DNA of 64,000 bases from an uncultured Muribaculum sp. (GTDB taxonomy: Bacteria > Bacteroidota > Bacteroidia > Bacteroidales > Muribaculaceae). The DNA is taken from NCBI GenBank assembly GCA_910587665.1, contig CAJUMZ010000013.1, positions 1-64,000 of the forward strand. The letters run 5' to 3'. This document shows, in pieces, positions 1 to 8,573 of this stretch. The notes beneath the pieces are model-generated. The model was given only the letters and a program-made list of their open reading frames with translations. It made no database searches and was not told the DNA's origin. A program made the position numbers and the translations under genes. Every line of letters begins with the position of its first letter. Position 1 is the first letter of the stretch.

Positions 1-88
1 GCAACACTATACTCTTGACATCTTCCTCGCCCACCGGGAAAATCCGCTGACCCCTTATTTCAGTCCTGAATCCGAAAGGATTAGACAT
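1..88 (-). CDS. possible 5' end of a gene cut by the window edge
   Basis: An ATG at 88-86 on the minus strand opens a frame that stays open to the window edge (about 29 residues, beginning MSNPFGFRTEIRGQ). It would lie just downstream of ssrA, directly after the ssrA terminator, with no visible ribosome binding site or room for a promoter. The plus strand is also open over 2-145 in one frame but that frame would run through the terminator hairpin, which makes it less likely. The strand is therefore uncertain and no family is recognised. Confidence 0.3.
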   Translation of the reverse strand, partial: MSNPFGFRTEIRGQRIFPVGEEDVKSIVL

Positions 89-92
89 AATA

Positions 93-124
93 AAACCTCG
101 GAACTACTTGATAGTCCGAGGTTT
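93..124 (-). terminator. intrinsic terminator of ssrA
   Basis: Perfect 10-bp inverted repeat AAACCTCGGA / TCCGAGGTTT with a 12-nt loop. On the minus strand the stem is followed by TTTTATTATG. It lies 37 nt past the encoded 3' end of tmRNA. Confidence 0.85.
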
Positions 125-160
125 GTCTCGAATTTTCCGATTTAGTTCGGAAGTACATAG

Positions 161-556
161 TGGAGCTGGAGGGGATTGAACCCTCGTCCAAACGTGGAAC
201 TAATGAGCTTTCTACATGCTTAGTCTTGACTTGATTGTAGGACGCCGGCAGGATCAAGACCACCAACCGTCGCCTTAGCCTTTAAGATTTCGGAAGTCGC
301 GCAAGGCTCTTGACTTCCTATTTCCGACTTATCTGCACCGCCTTGTCGATCCGTCTCGGAAAAAGGACAATCGGGCGATGTCTTGTCTCCACCACTGTGG
401 CGGAGATTAAGCTAATCTACTGTGCTTCGATTAAGCAGCAAGAGCGTAGTTATTTTCGCCATTTAAAATTTTGATGTCCCTGATTATAGAGCGTAGCCAT
501 CATTGCTCTGCATGCTTACACACCACTTCTTCACGCTGTCAAAGCCAGTCAGCCCC
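161..556 (-). ncRNA. ssrA: transfer-messenger RNA (tmRNA)
   Basis: Rescues ribosomes stalled on broken messages and adds a degradation tag. The minus strand starts GGGGCTGACTGGC at 556 and ends with a T-arm and acceptor strand (GGGTTCAATCCCC then CAGCTCCA) at 161; GGGGCTG pairs with CAGCTCC. The CCA tail is not fully encoded (A then CT), so it must be added after transcription. The tag frame at 460-431 reads GENNYALAA followed by TAA, very close to Bacteroides tags, with GGC as resume codon. Length about 396 nt is normal. The mature 5' end would be produced by RNase P from a precursor starting about 20 nt upstream. Confidence 0.96.
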
Positions 557-582
557 GAATACATGGTGCATACACCGTCATG

Positions 583-613
583 CAAAGATAGAAATTTATT
601 TTCATTCGCACAA
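583..613 (-). promoter_or_regulatory. ssrA promoter
   Basis: The minus strand carries TATCTTTG (590-583), a perfect Bacteroidota -7 box (TAnnTTTG), with TTG 20 nt further upstream (613-611). It sits about 27 nt before the mature 5' end of tmRNA. Confidence 0.65.
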
Positions 614-671
614 TATTTTCGTGCAAAATTGGTTATAATAGTAATTATTTAATCTTTGATTCACGAAGCAA

Positions 672-2129
672 TTGACCAATACCAACAACCGCCGACAACC
701 GTCGCTTGCGATATCTCTCATACCGATTGCCGTGCTTATCGCCGGACTCGTCAGCATTGTAATTTTTCTTGGTGCCGATGCTGTTCAGGAGATGAGCCAC
801 GGAGTGTTGCTTACATCTGCCGCCGTATGCGCAGCGATCGCACTTATATATTGCCGCCGACCGGCACGGGCTATGCTGACCGGTATGCGCAAAAGCGCGA
901 CGCAAGTGCTCCCCACCCTACCCATTCTGCTCATGATAGCCACTGTATCAGCTACTTGGATGCTATCAGGCGTAGTCCCTACCCTCATAAGCTATGGTAT
1001 CCATCTTCTTGAGCCAAAGGCATTTCTCGTGACAGCCTGCGCCACATGTGCAGTAATCTCCGTACTGACAGGAAGTTCATGGACTACAATAGCGACCATT
1101 GGCGTGGCATTCATGGGTATAGGCACAGTGTGGGGCTACAATCCCGCATGGACTGCCGGAGCGATCATTTCAGGCGCATATTTTGGCGACAAGGTATCGC
1201 CGCTCTCCGACACCACCGTGCTTGCCTCATCGACATGCGGAGTAAGTCTGTTTACCCACATACGTTACCTCATGTGGACATCAGTCCCATCAATCGTAAT
1301 AACGCTCATTGTATTTGGCGTCGCAGGGTTTCTGACCCCTATCAGCAACGGAATGCAAACTCACTCCATAGTAGAGAATCTGTCACAGATTTTCAATCTT
1401 ACACCATGGACATTACTGATACCTGCCGCGACTGTGACACTCATCGTCTTACGTCTAAATACTGCCCTGACACTGGCAATAAGCACGCTGATGGGAATCG
1501 CCAGCATATTCATATTCCAGCCCTCCATACTTCAAACCATTGAAGGCTCAGGCACCCTGTCAATTACCAGTCACATCGTGACAATCATAAAGATACTTGT
1601 GACCGAGACTTCTATTGCAACCGGTGATGAGCTGCTTGACTCTCTCGTCTCAACCGGAGGCATGGAAGGAATGTTACCGACAATATATCTTATACTCAGC
1701 GCAATGATTTTCGGCGGCGCACTCATGGGTTCCGGAATGCTGTCGACCATAACCCACTCCATCACCAAGCGTGTACGCAAATCAAGAAGCACCGTGCTGT
1801 CTACGGTAGGCTCCGGATTGATGCTCAACGCATGCACCGGCGACCAATATCTTTCGATCATCCTCAACGGCAATCTCTACCGCAACCTTTACCGCAGAAA
1901 CGGGCTTGAACCAAGGTTGCTCAGTCGCTCGATCGAAGACTCCACCTCTGTGACTTCAGTACTGATTCCATGGAACTCGTGCGGACTTACACAATCGGCA
2001 GTGCTCGGCGTGGCAACACTCCACTATCTCCCCTACTGCATCTTCAATCTTGTGAGTCCGGTGCTGACCCTCGTGTTCGCGTGGCTCGGATTCCGCATCC
2101 GCGCCATAGGCAAACGTGCCGTCGCCTGA
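672..2129 (+). CDS. nhaC: NhaC-family Na+/H+ antiporter
   Basis: Inner-membrane secondary transporter of the NhaC family, expected to exchange Na+ and H+; some members act on malate/lactate instead. The 485-residue product has about 12 hydrophobic segments and the family motifs GSSWTTIATIGVA (about residues 134-146) and GAYFGDKVSPLSDTT (about 169-183), which surround the transport site. The start is a TTG at 672: an in-frame TGA lies 15 nt upstream, and the first internal ATG falls after the first membrane segment. A TAATCTTTG-like element at 650-658 could be its -7 region. Single-gene unit; exact substrate not provable here. Confidence 0.85.
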   Translation: MTNTNNRRQPSLAISLIPIAVLIAGLVSIVIFLGADAVQEMSHGVLLTSAAVCAAIALIYCRRPARAMLTGMRKSATQVLPTLPILLMIATVSATWMLSGVVPTLISYGIHLLEPKAFLVTACATCAVISVLTGSSWTTIATIGVAFMGIGTVWGYNPAWTAGAIISGAYFGDKVSPLSDTTVLASSTCGVSLFTHIRYLMWTSVPSIVITLIVFGVAGFLTPISNGMQTHSIVENLSQIFNLTPWTLLIPAATVTLIVLRLNTALTLAISTLMGIASIFIFQPSILQTIEGSGTLSITSHIVTIIKILVTETSIATGDELLDSLVSTGGMEGMLPTIYLILSAMIFGGALMGSGMLSTITHSITKRVRKSRSTVLSTVGSGLMLNACTGDQYLSIILNGNLYRNLYRRNGLEPRLLSRSIEDSTSVTSVLIPWNSCGLTQSAVLGVATLHYLPYCIFNLVSPVLTLVFAWLGFRIRAIGKRAVA

Positions 2130-2208
2130 CCGTCATCCCCAATCTATATTTGAAATAGTCGGATTCAAATAATCTTTTAAATTTTAATCAGTATCTCGTT
2201 GATTTTAC

Positions 2209-2216
2209 TAATTTTG
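2209..2216 (+). promoter_or_regulatory. -7 promoter box of the 2256 gene
   Basis: TAATTTTG matches TAnnTTTG. A start of transcription about 7 nt later would fall after an upstream possible start codon at 2199 and before the ATG at 2256, which fixes the gene start. No good -33 element is visible. Confidence 0.5.
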
Positions 2217-2255
2217 CATTATGATGCAGATTGTAAAATCAAACTATTTCCGATT

Positions 2256-2819
2256 ATGAAGAAGTTCGCATTACTTTCCATCATACTAATCTCTTTTGTC
2301 GGCTTCGCCCAACAAAAGACGGAACTGTTTGAGATTGTCAATGACTCAATATTCCAAATGCACAAGCATTTCCTTTTGGACGGCGAAACTGATTTTTGTT
2401 TTATGGTAATAGACTTAGGTAGCGCAGAGGGAGTATCACTTTCGGCAGATGGAGATAGTATTACTTATCGGTACAGCTCAAAACCATTTACAACTTTCCA
2501 ACAAAGACAGAATGAAGTACGCGGAAAAGGCGAAGAAGGGCCAATGCCATGTCCGCTTGATTCAAAATTAAAGGTCAATAGTCCAAAAGATTCCGAAGCT
2601 TTCAAGGAGTTTCTATCATATATAGTCAACGACGCAAAACCTTTCAGATTTAAGCCAATCACAGATGGTTTTAACTGCTATGTCTGTGCCAATGGAAAAT
2701 GGGCAAACATTAGCGAGAGTGTATATCCTGCCGAGGGACCTCATCGGGAAATAATAGCACTTATTTTGCTCGCTTGCCAAGAAAATGATCCGTCAATATT
2801 GACTGAGGCATTACATTAA
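2256..2819 (+). CDS. hypothetical secreted protein (187 aa)
   Basis: Not recognised. Residues 1-18 form a classical Sec signal peptide (MKKFALLSIILISFVGFA, cut before QQ), so the product is periplasmic or exported. The mature part is mixed alpha/beta with three to four cysteines (FCF, PMPC, NCYVC) that could form disulfides. The longer frame from 2199 would bury the signal peptide and begins upstream of the promoter box, so the ATG at 2256 was chosen. Single gene, facing the minus-strand array that ends at 2883; no clear terminator in the 63-bp gap. Confidence 0.6.
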   Translation: MKKFALLSIILISFVGFAQQKTELFEIVNDSIFQMHKHFLLDGETDFCFMVIDLGSAEGVSLSADGDSITYRYSSKPFTTFQQRQNEVRGKGEEGPMPCPLDSKLKVNSPKDSEAFKEFLSYIVNDAKPFRFKPITDGFNCYVCANGKWANISESVYPAEGPHREIIALILLACQENDPSILTEALH

Positions 2820-2882
2820 GCGTCTTTTCTCCCACATACTTGTTTACTTCATAATCTCGTAAGCCATACTAAAGGAACTGAT

Positions 2883-3254
2883 TTACATTATTGTATAGAT
2901 ATTCGGGGTGAGAATATCTATGATATGCTCGGTCGTTTTTATGGTATAATGCCGGACTTTGAGGGTGTCGCCATATAGCATCTTCATACCGGATTGCATT
3001 AGCCAGTTATAATAATCAGAGTTTTCAACCTCGTATAACGGTGCTATACCTGCACCCTCCGGTATATCGTTGATTCTGAAATGTTCCAAAGTTACGCGAT
3101 ACGCGAACACTTCTTTGAACTCAATCTTCACTATCCCTTTGTTGTCGAACCGTTCCAGCTCGACAATAAGATCCGTCGCATTGTAGTCTATTGAATTGAC
3201 CGAACACTCGCAGTCAATCATCCGGATAGGATTCCATATTTCGTAATTAGCCAT
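2883..3254 (-). CDS. hypothetical small soluble protein, last gene of the array
   Basis: A 123-residue cytosolic protein with alternating charged and hydrophobic residues suggesting a beta-rich fold; no signal, no membrane segment, no known family. It overlaps the gene upstream (3218-3964) by 37 nt if it starts at 3254. An internal ATG at 3221 would overlap that gene's stop by the ATGA arrangement seen elsewhere in this array, giving 112 residues; both starts are possible. By position it may be the soluble partner of the membrane proteins before it, but the function is unknown. Confidence 0.6.
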   Translation of the reverse strand: MANYEIWNPIRMIDCECSVNSIDYNATDLIVELERFDNKGIVKIEFKEVFAYRVTLEHFRINDIPEGAGIAPLYEVENSDYYNWLMQSGMKMLYGDTLKVRHYTIKTTEHIIDILTPNIYTIM

Positions 3255-3964
3255 GTAGTTATGCTTTTTTTTATAAATCCTAAATGATACATCAAACCAA
3301 AATTAAAGGCAGACAATATTAAAGCCGTCGTGGCAATAATAAACATTCTACGCCACAAATGCCTCATGCCGGAATAATGTTGCAATATGGATTGCTTTCG
3401 AGCGGAAGTATATCGTAACCAACAAAACAACTCTGGTAAGAACATCAATATCAATGAGACAATGATGGTTGTCGGGTTTCCCAAAAACGAATACATTAAT
3501 GGAGCAATTAATGGCACTAAAATGCAGAACAACCAGATAAATGATAGGATTGTCAATCCTGACATATTATAGTTACACTCCTTCTCTCTGATAGCTTCCG
3601 ATACATACCAGATGTAATCAAGAACCGTAAAACGGACATTTGTGACATAATAAATCAATAACCCGATTGAGTGGACTCCGTTAAGTAATAGAAGATAGAA
3701 CCACCATGTAAATCCGGCTCCACCATGATTATTGAAAATCAAGTTATAGCCAAGTATGGCGTTGTATAGAAGCATGACCAGAAGATTGCCAAAAGCCGCC
3801 TTTGGTCTGATTCGGTGGCAAAGCCATGTCGATAGCAGCGATAACGCATAGGCTATGCCGAGAATCATCGTATCCTCATTCCAACTGTGACGAACCATGA
3901 CAACTGTCAACAGCAATGCCAAAGCCACCCATGTTATCCAAAATCGTTTATATCTCTGCCTCAT
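3218..3964 (-). CDS. multi-pass membrane protein of unknown function
   Basis: 248 residues with about six hydrophobic helices, the first at residues 10-24 right after MRQRYKRFW. The C-terminus is short and polar. No family recognised. Its start overlaps the end of the previous gene by exactly 17 nt, and its first nine residues echo those of the next gene upstream (both have K at 6 and W at 9, with KRFW), pointing to shared ancestry or shared junction DNA. AT-rich like the rest of the array. Confidence 0.65.
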   Translation of the reverse strand: MRQRYKRFWITWVALALLLTVVMVRHSWNEDTMILGIAYALSLLSTWLCHRIRPKAAFGNLLVMLLYNAILGYNLIFNNHGGAGFTWWFYLLLLNGVHSIGLLIYYVTNVRFTVLDYIWYVSEAIREKECNYNMSGLTILSFIWLFCILVPLIAPLMYSFLGNPTTIIVSLILMFLPELFCWLRYTSARKQSILQHYSGMRHLWRRMFIIATTALILSAFNFGLMYHLGFIKKSITTWLITKYGILSG

Positions 3965-4421
3965 AAGTTTTCACATCTTTCGTTTTATGAAAAAGCCATA
4001 ATGTCGTAATGTATCCTGTAATCATCGAAGGAATAAATGAGATAAACATCCATATCAGTAATACGACAACTGACAGTCCGGCAGCTGAGAATCCGACATG
4101 TATATCGGCTGATATATCTGTTTTGCTTTCCTCAGCAAATAAACAATCTAAACCATTAATTATCAATAGTATCATTGTCAATGCAATAATTGAGAAAAGA
4201 TATATCCCCAACCACAATTTTACCCATACGGTTGGTTTGTATAATTTCCAGGCCATTGCTTGACCGATTAAATAACTAATCAAAATAATGACACACATAG
4301 GAACTATGTCGGAATCAATTTCAAATCTACCAAGACATACTTCCATTATTCCGATAGTTAAAACGGTTGACAATAGAGATAATGCCTCGAATTTCCAGAA
4401 TCGTTTATCGGTCAGGTTCAT
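3948..4421 (-). CDS. four-helix membrane protein of unknown function
   Basis: 157 residues with four to five hydrophobic segments (about 13-29, 37-55, 67-86, 109-130) separated by short loops, one of which is acidic (around residue 90). Begins MNLTDKRFW. The start lies inside the preceding gene's last codons: ATGAACCTGACCGATAA serves both as start of this gene and stop of the pentapeptide gene. No family recognised; an integral inner-membrane location is the only safe statement. Confidence 0.65.
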   Translation of the reverse strand: MNLTDKRFWKFEALSLLSTVLTIGIMEVCLGRFEIDSDIVPMCVIILISYLIGQAMAWKLYKPTVWVKLWLGIYLFSIIALTMILLIINGLDCLFAEESKTDISADIHVGFSAAGLSVVVLLIWMFISFIPSMITGYITTLWLFHKTKDVKTYEAEI

Positions 4422-4974
4422 AGTTCATCGGGAATTTAGTCGTTGATAAATCTATACCACCACGAAAGGCAACATCTATCATGGGGGCTTTAGTAAAATC
4501 CACATCGTGTAGCCGTCCTTTATTGGAAATCCAATAATTGAACCGATTTATGTAATAACCACCCTTATATTGAGGGCCACAGAACACGCAACCGGAAATT
4601 TCTCCGACAAAACGACAACGAGTAAATGATGCGACAATAAAGGCTGTTCGGAAATCACAGTTGATGAATGAACAATCGTAAAAGTCCGCGATACCGAAGT
4701 TGCGCAACTTTACTGATTCGAATGTGCAATTACGATAAACCGTTTTACGGCGCATAACCAGTGTAGTGGAACCCATATAGAAATGCTGCAACTTTCCTCC
4801 TTTGAAAACACAGTCTATGAAGCGGCACCCTCTTGCCATAACATCGGCAAAGTCGCAGTTATCAAAATCACACCGCTTAAAAGTCTTTTTAGTCCACCAT
4901 TCAGCCAAACCGCCGTTGTAAAAAGAAGCTTTCTTAAATATTTTATTGCTATAATGTTTGCTTGTCAGTTTCAT
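4405..4974 (-). CDS. pentapeptide-repeat protein
   Basis: 189 residues; about residues 30-125 carry degenerate pentapeptide repeats with the usual aromatic or leucine centre (CDFDNCDF, CRFIDCVF, CTFESVKL, CSFINCDF, CRFVGEIS). Such repeats fold into a right-handed four-sided helix. Known members range from gyrase-protecting Qnr proteins to immunity and scaffold proteins; nothing here decides which. The start overlaps the stop of the TPR gene by ATGA (4971-4974) and its first seven residues (MKLTSKH) repeat those of the gene at 6028-6585 (MKLTDKH). Confidence 0.75.
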   Translation of the reverse strand: MKLTSKHYSNKIFKKASFYNGGLAEWWTKKTFKRCDFDNCDFADVMARGCRFIDCVFKGGKLQHFYMGSTTLVMRRKTVYRNCTFESVKLRNFGIADFYDCSFINCDFRTAFIVASFTRCRFVGEISGCVFCGPQYKGGYYINRFNYWISNKGRLHDVDFTKAPMIDVAFRGGIDLSTTKFPMNYEPDR

Positions 4975-6023
4975 GGGCGAAGATACAATCCATTTCTGGT
5001 TACAATTTCAACAACCTGATTTTTTGGCACGGCAGTATGAACATGCATATAATAGTCGTAGCCATACTTGACAAGGAAATTATGTATCTTGTTGGAGAAT
5101 ACAGCCCAACAACATTCTCGCAGGCATAGGCGTAAGTAGTCCGGACAGTCATTTAGTGAGATTCTTAATCCTTGGCGTATTGTCTTTGCCCTTTCAATTA
5201 GAGCATGATTAAGTTTGTGACTATTGACTGAATTTACAATATCCTTTGAATCACTTTCAATGTAACTAACCGTAAGATATGAACAGCCTGCCAATTCTGC
5301 CAAATGAATAGCCGTATCAATATATCGGTTCTCCGCTTCAATATACTCATCGGCTGTGAGTATTCCATCTGCAAACGATTTGCCAATATCAGAGATTGAA
5401 GTCCACTCGTTATGAATGTAGCATCCTTCAGCATCATAGAACTGCGGACGATATTTTGAAATAGAATAGTCCCTGTCGGTATCGCCGATAATCATATCCA
5501 GCCATTTAATATGCTCATTAACTTGTTTGATCGAAAAATCGCTATATAGCCCACGCCTTCTTATGGACTTATGTGTTTGGAATAAATCTCGTGCCTCAAG
5601 ATTATTGCCTTCTTGCTGATAAATGACAGCCCTCATATATCTACTGTCATTCAACAGAGATTCAGCCCATCTTTTTCCTTCTCCATGCTCATAACAAGCG
5701 AGAAAATCCACATCGCAGGCTATGATTGAATCAAACATTTCAGCCGCTTCTTCCAATTTATCATTTGCAGATAACGCACATCCATAAATATATCTTACCC
5801 AATAATCATCAGTGGCTAATTGATATGACTCTTGCGCATAATTCAATGCTTCGGTATATTTCTCTAATTGATAACAGGCACTTGACAGTTCAGCCATGAA
5901 ATAATATTCATCGGGGTAATCCGATAGCAATCGCAGAAGGAAAAGCCGCAAGTGACTAAAATCATCAATCCGCTTCAACAGATTGATTCTTGATTGGATT
6001 TTTGTAATATCGTAATTATTCAT
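4971..6023 (-). CDS. TPR-containing protein of unknown function
   Basis: 350 residues, cytosolic. The N-terminal third (about 15-160) has the spacing of tetratricopeptide repeats: alternating helices with small/aromatic positions, for example YYFMAELSSACYQLEKYTEA and VRYIYGCALSANDKLEEAAE. The C-terminal part (about 215-350) is a separate helical domain with cysteine-rich stretches (LRLCLRECCWAVF) and is not recognised. The gene follows the STM3941-like gene by 4 nt, so it is in the same transcript. TPR proteins mediate protein contacts; the partner is unknown. Confidence 0.65.
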   Translation of the reverse strand: MNNYDITKIQSRINLLKRIDDFSHLRLFLLRLLSDYPDEYYFMAELSSACYQLEKYTEALNYAQESYQLATDDYWVRYIYGCALSANDKLEEAAEMFDSIIACDVDFLACYEHGEGKRWAESLLNDSRYMRAVIYQQEGNNLEARDLFQTHKSIRRRGLYSDFSIKQVNEHIKWLDMIIGDTDRDYSISKYRPQFYDAEGCYIHNEWTSISDIGKSFADGILTADEYIEAENRYIDTAIHLAELAGCSYLTVSYIESDSKDIVNSVNSHKLNHALIERAKTIRQGLRISLNDCPDYLRLCLRECCWAVFSNKIHNFLVKYGYDYYMHVHTAVPKNQVVEIVTRNGLYLRP

Positions 6024-6027
6024 ATTC

Positions 6028-6585
6028 TTATTCAGCGAGTTTTTCCTGCCAACAATTCAATCGGCTGTTCAATATATCACAAATTTCTTTTCCTTTCATT
6101 GTCAGATTGTGAACGGGTATATTTTCTATTGCTCCGATCTCATTGAAATTGAAGTTCATTATGCTTTGTTTCAAATCGGATGCTTCTTCAAACTTATGTA
6201 TCAGTGGAGTTGTCTTATAATCCACCGCAATCATTTTAGACGAGTGAACCTTTACTAATCGAAACTTTTTCACATCTGCGTAATTGATAGTATGATAACT
6301 ACCATTACGCTGTTTATAAATTTCCAATCTATTTGCATATATTATTAAAAACGGAATGCGGCAGATCCTTTTATGGGATGCCATAATAGCAAAAAACACA
6401 CTGGCATATCCAAAAAATATCATATTCAGCAAACCGCCAAAGATTTTCGTAGGCCATTTAGTACTTGGATCTATCATAATCAAATATCCGACAATAGCAA
6501 AAGCCAGACAACAGACAGCAAAAAACATATTTTTCCATACGCTTTGGTAGATTCTTATCTCGGAATGTTTATCGGTCAGTTTCAT
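6028..6585 (-). CDS. STM3941-like membrane protein
   Basis: 185 residues: two adjacent membrane helices (about 16-36 and 45-68) followed by a cytosolic beta-rich domain resembling a PH-like fold, ending in the stretch IPVHNLTMKGKEICDILNSR that is typical of the STM3941 family. This family is common in Bacteroidota among small orphan membrane genes; no biochemical role is known to me. The start codon lies within the previous gene's end (17-nt overlap, ATGAAACTGACCGATAA). Confidence 0.65.
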   Translation of the reverse strand: MKLTDKHSEIRIYQSVWKNMFFAVCCLAFAIVGYLIMIDPSTKWPTKIFGGLLNMIFFGYASVFFAIMASHKRICRIPFLIIYANRLEIYKQRNGSYHTINYADVKKFRLVKVHSSKMIAVDYKTTPLIHKFEEASDLKQSIMNFNFNEIGAIENIPVHNLTMKGKEICDILNSRLNCWQEKLAE

Positions 6586-7468
6586 AGTTATTGAGGAGTT
6601 TTCGGGTTGATGTTATGATGTCTTTCCATGACGCGCCGTCAATGTTAAAAGACAGGGCGCGGTCATAATCCCAGTCAAATCCTTTGCCATCGGTGGCTTT
6701 CCGTGTCGGCAGAATCTCCAGAGTGCGACTGTCGTGTTTCAGCAGCACGCCTGTGGAGTGTTGGTAAAGTTGCCGCCAAGAGCGTTGCTTCATTGCCTTT
6801 ATTAGCTCCGAGGGTTTCAGCTCCACATATTTCTCATGCAGGCTTGCATGGAATATTTCCATCAAGGCATTTTCAAACTTCCCATTATCGCAGTCAAGCG
6901 GAAGGAATTTAATCGGATAGCTTGCGTTGACATTATATACTGTAATAAATGTATATACCTTGTCGGTGCGATATATCATACACTTTCCGGAGCAATCCAA
7001 CTCCGGGCATCTGTCGTTGTATTTTCGATTGATTTTTCGCCACCGATATATTGCCAAGACAATCGCAGCGATAACGAATATAGCGACCGAACTATACGAC
7101 GGGCCATCATAATATTCAAACACCGTCATATTGTTTTTGGGATTGTCTTTCTGATACACCACGCCTATGCTGTCGCCAACGGCAAAACCATTGGCATGCA
7201 TACCACCATTATATGTAACACCATTCACTGTAATGTTGTAATGTATTATAGGGCCACTGGTGCCTATGTAGCTGATATTTGAAATTACAGTTGATGTATG
7301 TTCCGGATTTGCCGACAGAGCATTGTATTTGCGATTCTGGAAATACAGACCTATAATGAGAAAAGGCACGAGAATTAGCAGCATAGCACCAAATGGCAAG
7401 CGAGTTTCACCCCGCCGCCCAAAGAAAAACCGATATGTCTTGCTGTCTGATTTCATTTCTTTACCCAT
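6569..7468 (-). CDS. membrane protein with a DUF3592-like extracytoplasmic domain
   Basis: 299 residues. One hydrophobic helix near residue 28-43, an exported stretch of about 70 residues (ISYIGTSGPIIHYNITVNGV, then GDSIGVVYQKDNP) that resembles DUF3592-type domains, a second helix near 120-137, then a cytosolic domain of about 150 residues. ATG at 7468 was chosen because it overlaps the upstream stop by 8 nt (ATGGGTAA); the longer frame from 7507 would overlap by 47 nt. The C-terminal end forms the 17-nt junction with the STM3941-like gene. Confidence 0.65.
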   Translation of the reverse strand: MGKEMKSDSKTYRFFFGRRGETRLPFGAMLLILVPFLIIGLYFQNRKYNALSANPEHTSTVISNISYIGTSGPIIHYNITVNGVTYNGGMHANGFAVGDSIGVVYQKDNPKNNMTVFEYYDGPSYSSVAIFVIAAIVLAIYRWRKINRKYNDRCPELDCSGKCMIYRTDKVYTFITVYNVNASYPIKFLPLDCDNGKFENALMEIFHASLHEKYVELKPSELIKAMKQRSWRQLYQHSTGVLLKHDSRTLEILPTRKATDGKGFDWDYDRALSFNIDGASWKDIITSTRKLLNNYETDR

Positions 7469-8573
7469 GTTGGTGGACTCCGAAGGATTCCAGTTTGTTC
7501 TCATCAAGGTTTATAAGCACATCGACTCCATCGCTTCCACCATCTTCAATCCAAAACAGTTGACCATTATCTTCAAAATAGCCCAATGAAATATCATGCT
7601 CAATTAACTTCTTACTTATGAGTATAACCATAGCATAGTTAGTTCCAATCGAATCTTTCCAACCGAAATATTGCCGACGGTATCGCTCATAGGGATATGC
7701 CATATATTCCAACCAACCTCCGGGATGGTCTATAAAATAGTCGCCATCGGCAGACGGCTGTATGGAATCGGCGAAATGCTTTATCAATATTTCACGAGCT
7801 GTTTCATATTGCGATTGTGTGAGCTGATAAAATTCAGGGTTGCTTACTCCATAAGACCCAAGCTCCCCCTTATCATAATCGCTTATAATTACATCATCCG
7901 CCTCCTTTGGAATAGCAATCATATAATTCTCAATCGGCGAGCCCTCCGGAATCTCGTTCCACCTGTCTTTCCTGCTATCGTAGACATAATTGCCATATTC
8001 ATATCCCACGCATAACGTATAGGCATTCTTATCGCAGGAATATCCGAGATGAACATTCTCATCTGTGAACAGGCTATCGTTATCCATATGGACATGAACA
8101 TCGCTTAAAGTTTTCGGATACAGTCCGTGCCGGGCGTGGAAATCCTCAATTTTGTCAACAACTTGATTTTCGGGATAATAATTTCTATCACTCACAGCCA
8201 TATATAGCAAGCCTGTGCCAAATATCAACAATGCCATATATACCAGTCCTTCAATCTTCAGGACTTTCGTTTTTCCTTTGCTTGATAATTTCTTCAAAAA
8301 GAGAAGAGGAATTTGAGATATTGCGAAGATAATTACCGTTACGACCAATGCTCCGATGAAACGAGGGCCTACATATTCTCGCCATGGATGGAGATTTATG
8401 TTTAGTCGCTGTTCACCCAATCCCATTAGAGTAAAGAACAGAGCAAAGAGCAGCCCGATCAGCAGAAGCATCAGGCACGCAGTCTTGAAAATATACAGTC
8501 CCGGCCTCGGCCACTTTACCATAAGGCCGACAAGCAGAATAATAACGCTTATAATTATGATAATCTGAATCAT
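7461..8573 (-). CDS. membrane protein with large periplasmic domain
   Basis: 370 residues. Four hydrophobic helices lie in the first 130 residues (about 2-20, 28-50, 73-93, 108-127), then a domain of about 240 residues. That domain starts with a stretch resembling the region after the helix in pseudopilin-like proteins (FHARHGLYPKTLSDV), followed by paired aromatic and glycine residues. No family can be named. Its ATG overlaps the stop of the gene before it by ATGA (8570-8573). Confidence 0.65.
   Translation of the reverse strand: MIQIIIIISVIILLVGLMVKWPRPGLYIFKTACLMLLLIGLLFALFFTLMGLGEQRLNINLHPWREYVGPRFIGALVVTVIIFAISQIPLLFLKKLSSKGKTKVLKIEGLVYMALLIFGTGLLYMAVSDRNYYPENQVVDKIEDFHARHGLYPKTLSDVHVHMDNDSLFTDENVHLGYSCDKNAYTLCVGYEYGNYVYDSRKDRWNEIPEGSPIENYMIAIPKEADDVIISDYDKGELGSYGVSNPEFYQLTQSQYETAREILIKHFADSIQPSADGDYFIDHPGGWLEYMAYPYERYRRQYFGWKDSIGTNYAMVILISKKLIEHDISLGYFEDNGQLFWIEDGGSDGVDVLINLDENKLESFGVHQHG

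Noticed and set aside
81..266. 61-residue minus-strand ORF
   Set aside because: Lies across the tmRNA 3' end and its terminator; a chance frame.
1046..1543. 165-residue plus-strand ORF overlapping nhaC
   Set aside because: Shadow frame of nhaC with atypical composition and no motif.
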